Shown here: piece after piece, positions 7,649 to 13,575 of the stretch | How the letters are laid out: every line of letters starts with the position of its first letter | Position numbering within the stretch: position 1 is the first letter of the stretch | Origin: UBA5314 sp039679855 | GTDB taxonomy: Bacteria; Bacillota; Syntrophomonadia; Syntrophomonadales; Syntrophomonadaceae | Length of the DNA: 20,203 nt | Assembly: GCA_039679855.1 (NCBI GenBank) | Contig: JBDKUE010000178.1 | Span: 1-20,203 of the forward strand | Direction: 5' to 3' | Translations under genes and position numbers: made by a program | The notes under the pieces: model-generated | What the model was told of the DNA's origin: nothing | Database searches by the model: none | What the model saw: only the letters and a program-made list of their open reading frames with translations

Positions 7649-8143
7649 TTGAATTTGGAAGCCAGGATAGTCAAGCAAATAGATACGGAAATGGATATGG
7701 AAGCTCTGGGCGGGATGATAGCTGGGTATTTGAAACCGGGGGATCTTGTCTACCTGGCCGGGGAGCTGGGGGCGGGCAAGACCACGCTCACCCGCGGCAT
7801 TGTCCGGGGGCTGGGCTACCAGGGGCGGGTTAACAGCCCGACTTTTACTCTCATGAATGTCTACCAGGCCGGGTTGACTATCTATCATTTCGATTTCTAC
7901 CGCCTGGATGAAGGTGGCCTTTTAGATCTAGGCCTGGAAGATTATTTGGGGCGGGATGGCATATGTATAATCGAATGGCCGGAAGTCGGGACAAACCTGC
8001 TGCCCGACGATGCCCTCTGGATAGATATAATACTTGAGGATGATGACTATGAAGGCCCCCGGCAGGTGGTGGTAAGAGGCACTGGCCGGCGCGCCCAGCT
8101 TATAATAGAAAGGTTGAAGACGCTTGTTAATTCTGGCTATTGA
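7649..8143 (+). CDS. tsaE: tRNA t6A biosynthesis ATPase TsaE
   Basis: A 164-residue P-loop ATPase needed with TsaB and TsaD to form N6-threonylcarbamoyl-adenosine at position 37 of ANN-decoding tRNAs. The Walker A is GELGAGKTT (38-46, K44). SPTFTLMNVY, HFDFYRLD and the IIEWPE motif (Walker B-like, with the conserved tryptophan) are diagnostic. The start is TTG 7649 behind AAGGAG (7638-7643), 13 bases after the preceding gene. The 3' end overlaps tsaB by 20 bases. Confidence 0.97.
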   Translation: MNLEARIVKQIDTEMDMEALGGMIAGYLKPGDLVYLAGELGAGKTTLTRGIVRGLGYQGRVNSPTFTLMNVYQAGLTIYHFDFYRLDEGGLLDLGLEDYLGRDGICIIEWPEVGTNLLPDDALWIDIILEDDDYEGPRQVVVRGTGRRAQLIIERLKTLVNSGY

Positions 8144-8843
8144 CAGCGCCACACCCGTTGCCGGCGTGGCTTTAATGGATGAGAAAAAACTGATCAGGGA
8201 GGAGTTTTCCAATTATAAGAAAACCCATTCCGAGTCCTTGATGCCCATGGTGGACCGGGTAATGACAGAAAGCCAGTGCCGCCTGACCGATCTGGACGGG
8301 ATAGCTATAACCATCGGACCGGGTTCGTTTACCGGGCTGCGCATCGGGCTGGCGACTGCCAAGGGACTGGCCCTAGCGGTTGGGATTCCGCTGGTTGCTC
8401 TCTCAACCCTGGAAGTGCTGGCCGCCAATGTAATAGGATGTGACGCCCTCATTTGCCCCATTTTAGATGCGCGGCGCAATGAAGTGTACGGAGGCCTGTA
8501 CCTGATGAAAGGCTTTACCCCGGAAAACGTCTATCCCCCTGGGGCCTATGAACCAGAAGCGTTCTTTAACACAATTAATGAGCAGGTTTTAATGTCAGGC
8601 ACTGAATGCTGTATTATATTGGGGGATGCGGTGGACGTCTACTGGGAGTCTATAGGGCGGATAATGGGTAAAAGGGGCATTAAAGCACCACCCCACCTTT
8701 CCCTGCCCCGGGCTTCCGCCCTGGCCAGTTTGGGATTGAAAAAACTGGCGCGGGGAGAGACAGAGAATCCATTAAACTTGAGTCCTACCTACCTGCGTCT
8801 TTCTGAAGCAGAAATAAAACGCCTAAAAGGAGAAAAAGCGTGA
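8124..8843 (+). CDS. tsaB: tRNA t6A biosynthesis protein TsaB
   Basis: A 239-residue ASKHA-fold protein that dimerises with TsaD in the threonylcarbamoyl-transfer complex. Signatures: LILAIDSATPVAGVAL at the N-terminus, THSESLMPMVD, IGPGSFTGLRIG (about 64-75), and PILDARRNEVYGGLY. It lacks the metal histidines of TsaD, as expected. The start is taken as TTG 8124, inside tsaE, since it gives exactly the family N-terminus; the ribosome binding site is weak, so translation is probably coupled to tsaE. The stop overlaps the rimI start as GTGA. Confidence 0.96.
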   Translation: MLILAIDSATPVAGVALMDEKKLIREEFSNYKKTHSESLMPMVDRVMTESQCRLTDLDGIAITIGPGSFTGLRIGLATAKGLALAVGIPLVALSTLEVLAANVIGCDALICPILDARRNEVYGGLYLMKGFTPENVYPPGAYEPEAFFNTINEQVLMSGTECCIILGDAVDVYWESIGRIMGKRGIKAPPHLSLPRASALASLGLKKLARGETENPLNLSPTYLRLSEAEIKRLKGEKA

Positions 8844-9295
8844 TTGAGACCGGGTTTATGATGCGAAAGATGACTCCCCTGGACCTGGACCAGGTAATGA
8901 TCATTGAACAGGAAGCCTTTTCTCTTCCCTGGTCCCGGCAGTCTTATGAAAACGAACTGAAGAATCAATACGCCAATTATCTGGTTATCGACTATCAAGG
9001 AGATGTAGGCGGTTATGGCGGGATATGGGTTGTTTTTGATGAAGCTCATATTACCAATGTGGCGATAGCTTCCAGTCTTCGAGGCCGGGGTTGGGGCCGG
9101 GTGCTTATGTTGGAGCTGGAAAAGCTGGCCAGGCGTAAGCGGGCGGCCCGCATATTGCTGGAAGTGAGGCCGTCGAACCGGGCAGCCATAGCCATGTACC
9201 ATGGTTTAGGATTTATGGTCAGCGGTTTGCGCAAACAGTATTATTCTGATAATAATGAAGATGCCATGGTGATGGTCAAGCATCTGGTTGATTAA
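8840..9295 (+). CDS. rimI: Ribosomal protein S18 alanine N-acetyltransferase-like GNAT protein
   Basis: A 151-residue GNAT acetyltransferase. The acetyl-CoA pyrophosphate loop is RGRGWG (81-86), preceded by ITNVAIASSLRG and followed by LEVRPSNRAAIAMYHGLGF and the C-terminal YYSDNNEDAMVM, matching the RimI pattern (acetyl transfer to the N-terminus of a ribosomal protein). The start is GTG 8840, overlapping tsaB as GTGA with AAGGAG at 8827-8832; ATG 8858 is a shorter alternative. rimI between tsaB and tsaD is a common Firmicutes order. The protein substrate in this organism is not provable from sequence. Confidence 0.93.
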   Translation: MIETGFMMRKMTPLDLDQVMIIEQEAFSLPWSRQSYENELKNQYANYLVIDYQGDVGGYGGIWVVFDEAHITNVAIASSLRGRGWGRVLMLELEKLARRKRAARILLEVRPSNRAAIAMYHGLGFMVSGLRKQYYSDNNEDAMVMVKHLVD

Positions 9296-9296
9296 T

Positions 9297-9374
9297 GTTT
9301 TTTGATGCTGAATAACGCAGGGGGGTTATGATAAACGCCGATAATTATTTATGTTGTTATCTGCGTCAAAAAAC
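9297..9374 (+). promoter_or_regulatory. Inverted repeats in the leader of tsaD
   Basis: GTTTTTTG (9297-9304) pairs with CAAAAAAC (9367-9374), and immediately inside the right arm CTGCGT (9361-9366) pairs with ACGCAG (9315-9320), with a 10-base bulge on the left side. It ends 6 bases before AAGGAG of tsaD, so it could affect access to that site. Function unknown. Confidence 0.35.
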
Positions 9375-9390
9375 CATCTAAGGAGATAAT

Positions 9391-10389
9391 ATGAATTCGA
9401 TCAAAATACTTGGAATAGAGACTTCCTGTGATGAAACGGCTGCCGCTATTGTGCAGGATGGTTCCGTTATTCTATCTAATATAATCAGCTCTCAGATCGC
9501 CATCCATCAGCCTTATGGGGGAGTGGTCCCGGAAATTGCATCCCGCCATCATGTTGAGAATATCGGTCAGGTGGTCAACCAGGCTTTTGCTGAATCCGGT
9601 CTCCAATACCAGGATATACAGGCAGTTGCGGTAACCAATCGACCCGGTTTGATAGGAGCGCTGTTAGTTGGCCTTTCTTTTGCCAAAGGCTTTGCCTATG
9701 CATTGGATAAGCCCTTAATTGCTGTAAACCACCTGGAGGGGCATATCTATGCCAACTTCCTGGAGCATCCCGGCATCGAGTTTCCCGTGATATGCCTGGT
9801 TGTATCAGGGGGGCACACCAGTCTGCTCTACATGTCGGGGCATGATGAATCCCGGCTCCTGGGGGAAACGCGGGATGATGCAGCCGGCGAGGCCTTTGAC
9901 AAAGTGGCCCGGGTTCTGAATCTGGGGTATCCCGGTGGACCGGTGATTCAGAAAGCCGCAGAAAGCGGTCGGGCGGGCAATGTAAAACTACCCCGGGTAT
10001 TTTTGGACCGGGATGATTTCGAGTTTTCGTTCAGTGGATTGAAAACCGCCACCATAAACCAGTGGAAGAAGCTGGGCGCCGCGCAGGAACACCAGGCTGA
10101 TCTGGCGGCAGAATTCCAGGCTGCCCTGGTGGACGTTCTGGTTGAAAAGACCATGCTGGCAGCGGAAAAATATGGGGTTAAAAGTGTGTTAATGGCAGGT
10201 GGGGTAGCAGCCAACCAATATTTACGCAGCAGGCTTGAAAAAGAAGGACAAAAACGAGGGTTTTTGATCTGCTATCCAAGCTTAAAATTGTGCACCGACA
10301 ACGCGGCCATGATTGCCGGAAAGGCCTACTTATCCTATATTAGAGGAGATTTCGCCGGACTGTCGCTCAATGCCTACCCGGGGCTATAG
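9391..10389 (+). CDS. tsaD: tRNA N6-adenosine threonylcarbamoyltransferase TsaD
   Basis: A 332-residue catalytic subunit of t6A synthesis (formerly Gcp/YgjD) that transfers the threonylcarbamoyl group from TC-AMP to A37. Family motifs: ILGIETSCDETAAAIV, GGVVPEIASRHH, metal-binding HLEGH (H114 and H118), SGGHTSL, GEAFDKVARVL, FSFSGLKTA, and the C-terminal metal aspartate in CTDNAAMIAG. Complete and normal length. ATG 9391 follows TAAGGAG. The gene lies 95 bases after rimI. The gap after it holds a DnaA-box cluster. Confidence 0.98.
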   Translation: MNSIKILGIETSCDETAAAIVQDGSVILSNIISSQIAIHQPYGGVVPEIASRHHVENIGQVVNQAFAESGLQYQDIQAVAVTNRPGLIGALLVGLSFAKGFAYALDKPLIAVNHLEGHIYANFLEHPGIEFPVICLVVSGGHTSLLYMSGHDESRLLGETRDDAAGEAFDKVARVLNLGYPGGPVIQKAAESGRAGNVKLPRVFLDRDDFEFSFSGLKTATINQWKKLGAAQEHQADLAAEFQAALVDVLVEKTMLAAEKYGVKSVLMAGGVAANQYLRSRLEKEGQKRGFLICYPSLKLCTDNAAMIAGKAYLSYIRGDFAGLSLNAYPGL

Positions 10390-10406
10390 TCCTTGTGAAA
10401 AGTGGA

Positions 10407-10523
10407 TGTGGATAATGTGGAAAAGTCTGTTGATAACTACTTAATTCGGGGTTTGCGAAAACTGACACATATTCTCTATATACGGTGCATAAACTCCGGG
10501 GCGAACGGATGTATTGTGGATAA
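10407..10523 (+). promoter_or_regulatory. Cluster of DnaA-box-like 9-mers
   Basis: Four same-orientation sites: TGTGGATAA at 10407-10415 (perfect inverse of TTATCCACA), TGTGGAAAA at 10416-10424 (one mismatch, directly abutting), TGTTGATAA at 10428-10436 (one mismatch), and a second perfect TGTGGATAA at 10515-10523. They sit in the 153-base gap between tsaD and the Lgt-family gene, which otherwise holds no gene. Confidence 0.75.
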
Positions 10524-10542
10524 CCGATAAGGAGCGAAAAAG

Positions 10543-11331
10543 TTGAAACCTATCATATTCTCATTAGGCAATTTTAATGTATACTCCTGGGGTTTTATGA
10601 TGGCCCTGGCGGTAATAGTTTCAATATGGGGCTGCGGAAGGCTCTTTGAAAAAGAAGGCTACCAACGTGAATGGGCCATGGACCTTATTGTATTCATGGC
10701 TCTGGCCGGCCTGGCCGGATCTTACCTGCTCTATTTTGTCACCTACGATTGGGATTTGTTCTGGAGCTCACCGTCCCAGTACTGGGCCATGCACCGGGGA
10801 GGGGTGCGGGGACTGGTTTGGTATGGTGGATTTATTGCCGCATTTATTCCTTTGACCATCTATATACGTCGTAAAAACCTTTCTATTTGGAAGTTGGGAG
10901 ATATATTCGCACCATATCTGGCCCTGAGCTATGCACTGGTGAGAATTGGCTGCTTCCTAGCCGGATGCTGCTACGGAAAGGTTACCAATTCATTTCTGGG
11001 TGTGGTATTCCCCTATGTGGATTCCTGCACCCGCTATCCCACCCAGTTGATGAGTTCAGCTGCCAACCTGTTGATATTTGCCGTTCTGCTCTGGTCATAT
11101 CACCGGAAGCGCTTTTCCGGGCAGATCATGAGTCTTTATCTCATGCTGTATCCCATCTATCGCTTTATCATCGAATATTTCAGAGAGCCGGAAGCCATGA
11201 TAGGCCCTCTTACTCAGGCGCAGTTTATTAGTATCATCATCTTTTTAATAGGAGCATTGCTCTATGCCTGGCGCAGCCGGCAGCAGAAAAAACAGCAGGA
11301 GCTGGAGGAAAATGGACCAACCAACAACTAA
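10543..11331 (+). CDS. lgt: Prolipoprotein diacylglyceryl transferase family membrane protein
   Basis: A 262-residue multi-pass membrane protein (about seven hydrophobic segments) of the Lgt family, which moves diacylglycerol from phosphatidylglycerol to the lipobox cysteine of prelipoproteins. Matching features are the SWGFMMALAV first helix, RIGCFLAGCCYG (arginine R134 of the Lgt signature), RYPTQL, and RFIIEYFREPE near the end (the third conserved arginine region). Unlike textbook Lgt, the catalytic-loop HGG is YGG (Y94) and the GRIGNFINGE signature is replaced by the cysteine-rich GCCYG. It may be a divergent Lgt or a paralogue with another acceptor. The start is TTG 10543 with AAGGAG at 10529-10534. 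The 3' end overlaps the cyclo-ligase by 20 bases. Confidence 0.8.
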   Translation: MKPIIFSLGNFNVYSWGFMMALAVIVSIWGCGRLFEKEGYQREWAMDLIVFMALAGLAGSYLLYFVTYDWDLFWSSPSQYWAMHRGGVRGLVWYGGFIAAFIPLTIYIRRKNLSIWKLGDIFAPYLALSYALVRIGCFLAGCCYGKVTNSFLGVVFPYVDSCTRYPTQLMSSAANLLIFAVLLWSYHRKRFSGQIMSLYLMLYPIYRFIIEYFREPEAMIGPLTQAQFISIIIFLIGALLYAWRSRQQKKQQELEENGPTNN

Positions 11332-11893
11332 AGCCGGGCTGCGCAAAGCAATACTCGCTGCCCGCAGCCTTTTATCCCCGGCCCAGGTTGAAGAAAAGAG
11401 CTGCCGCATAATTAAACGGTTGGAGGAACTCGGACCTCTGCGGCAGGCCCGGGTTATTATGGCCTACAGCTCGATACGAAATGAAGTGGATCTGTGGCCT
11501 TATCTGGAGAAAATACTGGGGCAGGGCAAAACCGTACTTCTGCCCCGAGTTGAGGGGGATAAACTGCTGGCGGTCCCGTTTCAAGGTCGGGATAAATGCC
11601 AGGTCAGTTCCTTGGGCATTCAAGAGCCCTGTGGTTCGGAACTTCCCCTACAAGAGATTGAGGCTGTTTTAGTACCAGGTGTGGCTTTTGATAAGAATGG
11701 CCACCGATTGGGGTATGGCAGGGGATTCTACGACCGCTTCCTGCCCGGGCTTTCCCCTTTAGTTTTCCGGTGTGGAATAGCCTATGAATTTCAGCTTGTT
11801 GAGAACGTCTTCCCCGAAGAAAACGATATCGCGATGCACTGGATCGTCAGCGATCAATCGGAAGTTGTAATGGATAGACGCATCTCCGGTTAG
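11312..11893 (+). CDS. 5-formyltetrahydrofolate cyclo-ligase
   Basis: A 193-residue ATP-dependent enzyme that converts 5-formyl-THF to 5,10-methenyl-THF, returning it to one-carbon metabolism. Diagnostic are KAGLRKAILAARSLL at the N-terminus, the phosphate-binding LLPRV strand, VLVPGVAFDKNGHRLGYG and the C-terminal GYGRGFYDRF (134-143). I chose ATG 11312, preceded by GGAGGA (11303-11308); an upstream start would add residues that are just the Lgt gene read in another frame. It converges with the - strand gene with a 4-base overlap. Confidence 0.95.
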   Translation: MDQPTTKAGLRKAILAARSLLSPAQVEEKSCRIIKRLEELGPLRQARVIMAYSSIRNEVDLWPYLEKILGQGKTVLLPRVEGDKLLAVPFQGRDKCQVSSLGIQEPCGSELPLQEIEAVLVPGVAFDKNGHRLGYGRGFYDRFLPGLSPLVFRCGIAYEFQLVENVFPEENDIAMHWIVSDQSEVVMDRRISG

Positions 11894-12141
11894 TTTTCCT
11901 TTGAATCAGGGGAGCGATTTTTAATCTTGCGAAGGACCAGGGGACGGGCAAAGAAAAGCAGTATGGCTGACAACACCATGAAAGCCAGCAGCTGATCCCC
12001 CAGGGCCGGAATTAATCCGATTTTAACTGCCAGGGCCACGAACAGGCCGGCAACAGCCAGCCAGATGAACCTGAAACTTGACAACAGGAACTCCAAAACC
12101 GCGCATCCGGTTCCAATGAGAATCCAGGCAAGAGCCGGCAT
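11890..12141 (-). CDS. Small NfeD-like membrane protein
   Basis: An 83-residue membrane protein with two or three hydrophobic helices: WILIGTGCAVLEFLLSSF, then FIWLAVAGLFVALAV, a loop, and LLAFMVLSAILLFFARPLVLRKI, ending in a short basic tail. The spacing and the LEF...FIWL pattern resemble the N-terminal part of NfeD proteins, but the C-terminal OB-fold domain is absent, so this is a short form or truncated. On the - strand AAGGAAG precedes the ATG, and a TTGAAA/TATAGA pair with a 15-base spacer (12177-12203) could be its promoter. It is the only - strand gene here. Confidence 0.75.
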   Translation of the reverse strand: MPALAWILIGTGCAVLEFLLSSFRFIWLAVAGLFVALAVKIGLIPALGDQLLAFMVLSAILLFFARPLVLRKIKNRSPDSKEN

Positions 12142-12347
12142 ATTAAATCTTCCTTTCCAACTAGCATCTTATTTCGTCTATAATATCACAATCAGGGTTT
12201 CAACTGATAAACTGGAGGAGTGCGGCCCCTGTAACTCACAGCGGGGCCTTGACTGTAATATTGCCCTTCACCTGGCACCTAAATCCCAATCGAGAAAATA
12301 TAGCAAATGAGAAAGGACTCCAGGCCGTTAATTTGTTATTGCTTTTT

Positions 12348-12381
12348 TTGTAAAAGTTCTTATTATTTACTATTAAGAACT
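12348..12381 (+). promoter_or_regulatory. Candidate promoter with overlapping palindrome upstream of the ior operon
   Basis: TTGTAA (12348-12353), a 17-base spacer and TATTAA (12371-12376). A perfect inverted repeat AGTTCTTA (12355-12362) / TAAGAACT (12374-12381) with an 11-base centre covers the spacer and -10, as an operator would. Confidence 0.45.
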
Positions 12382-12389
12382 GTCCGTCA

Positions 12390-12419
12390 ATTGTGCAAAA
12401 CTTTTCACAATCTGATAAA
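12390..12419 (+). promoter_or_regulatory. Second palindrome and promoter-like site upstream of the ior operon
   Basis: A 22-base near-palindrome (12390-12411) has arms ATTGTG and CACAAT with inner AAA/TTT; 18 of 22 positions are symmetric. TTGTGC (12391-12396), a 17-base spacer and GATAAA (12414-12419) could be a promoter. The arms recall the Rex redox-repressor site TTGTGAA-N4-TTCACAA, but the spacing is 2 bases longer. Confidence 0.4.
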
Positions 12420-12480
12420 ATTGGAGTCGTGCTACGTATTGTCTTGAATTTTTTACAAAATATTTTGGGGGGATATCTCA

Positions 12481-13575
12481 ATGCCCGGAGGAATCGAATT
12501 GAAAACCGAGGTTTTAAATAGTTCGGCCTGCACTCTATGCGGCGCCTGTTTGGATTGGTGCCCTTATTTAAAAAACCTCGAAGACAACCTGGTTATGCCC
12601 TTTGCCTGTTCGGTACAGGACGGCCGCTGCTATTCCATCTGCCCCCGTACCTTTACCGATTGGCAGGAGATAAAGGCAGCCGTTTTCCAGTCTGCTTCCG
12701 GTACTTTAGAACTGGGAACATTTACGGCCGTTTATAAAGTCAGGAGTGTTGATTCCCTAAATGGACAGCAAGATGGTGGAACCGTAAGCCGCCTGGTAAA
12801 AACCGCTCTGGAGGAAAAAGAGGCGCAGGCAGCTCTATTAACCGCCTCTGACGATAACATCACCCCGGCCTCAATGCTGGCTACTAATGCTGCCGATGTT
12901 GAAAAAGCGGCGGGTTCTCGCTTCCTGGTGGCACCGGGTTTAAGAAAAATCAACGAAGCAGCCCAAAAAGGCATTGAAAAGTTGCTGGTGGTAGGGCGCC
13001 CCTGCCAGGTACAGGCTTTACGCAAGTACCAGATGAAGACCGGTAATTCCCCCATGCAAGTTCTAAGCATTGGCCTATTCTGCATGTGGTCCTTATCTTG
13101 GACTTTCAAAGACTACCTGGAAAAGACCTATCCCGGCATCATTATCGATAAAATCAGCATTCCCCAGCACGGGGTGGAAATTGCCAGTAGCCAGGGGACT
13201 AAAGTTTTACCTACGGAAAAAGTAAAAGAGTATGTCCAGCCAGGCTGCAGCTATTGCCTGGATATGACTTCAGAGTTGGCTGATATTTCGGTAGGCGCTT
13301 TTGAGGCCGAGGCCGGTTGGAATACGGTCCTGGTGCGCACTCCCCGGGGAGCAGCGCTTCTGCAAAAGGCAGTGGATAAGGGCTATTTAACCCTGGAAGA
13401 ATATCCCGAGCAGCAATTACAGGGCTTAAAAAGAGCTTCTTTAAACAAAAAGGCCCGCAACCTGAAGTTTATAAAGGATGCTGTAGATAATGGCAGCTTG
13501 AAAGCATTTATAGATTTATCACAACCAGAATATGAGCAAATTCTGGCCCAGGCAGAAGGGACGGTGAATTCCTGA
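12481..13575 (+). CDS. FrhB-like iron-sulfur flavoprotein (coenzyme F420 hydrogenase/dehydrogenase beta-subunit family)
   Basis: A 364-residue cytosolic redox protein. The N-terminus binds iron-sulfur clusters: C17-x2-C20-x2-C23-x3-C27-P and a second cysteine set C43, C50, C54-P. The rest is the FrhB/FdhB N- and C-terminal domain pair, with GGTVSRLVKTALEE (flavin-domain start), KLLVVGRPCQVQALRKY and the cysteine pair in YVQPGCSYCLDMTSELADISVG. Relatives pass electrons between ferredoxin-type clusters, flavin and F420 or another acceptor. It overlaps iorA by one base, so it probably works with the oxidoreductase. The start is ATG 12481; a TTG at 12499 with GGAGGA in front is possible. Confidence 0.88.
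   Translation: MPGGIELKTEVLNSSACTLCGACLDWCPYLKNLEDNLVMPFACSVQDGRCYSICPRTFTDWQEIKAAVFQSASGTLELGTFTAVYKVRSVDSLNGQQDGGTVSRLVKTALEEKEAQAALLTASDDNITPASMLATNAADVEKAAGSRFLVAPGLRKINEAAQKGIEKLLVVGRPCQVQALRKYQMKTGNSPMQVLSIGLFCMWSLSWTFKDYLEKTYPGIIIDKISIPQHGVEIASSQGTKVLPTEKVKEYVQPGCSYCLDMTSELADISVGAFEAEAGWNTVLVRTPRGAALLQKAVDKGYLTLEEYPEQQLQGLKRASLNKKARNLKFIKDAVDNGSLKAFIDLSQPEYEQILAQAEGTVNS

Larger units (their letters stand above)
12142..12480. other. 339-base regulatory gap between the NfeD-like gene and the ior operon
   Basis: It holds no convincing gene. It contains a GC hairpin (GGCCCC 12224-12229 with GGGGCC 12243-12248, extended by TGT/ACA), then the palindromes and candidate promoters listed separately. 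The right-hand 140 bases are strikingly AT-rich compared with the coding DNA. Confidence 0.6.

Noticed and set aside
12065..12310. Open frames on both strands in the gap before the ior operon
   Set aside because: Low-complexity translations, no ribosome binding sites, and they run across the NfeD-like gene or the palindromes.
12390..12411. A firm Rex-box call
   Set aside because: The arms TTGTG/CACAA fit, but the centre is two bases longer than the Rex site and the inner AA/TT are not in register.
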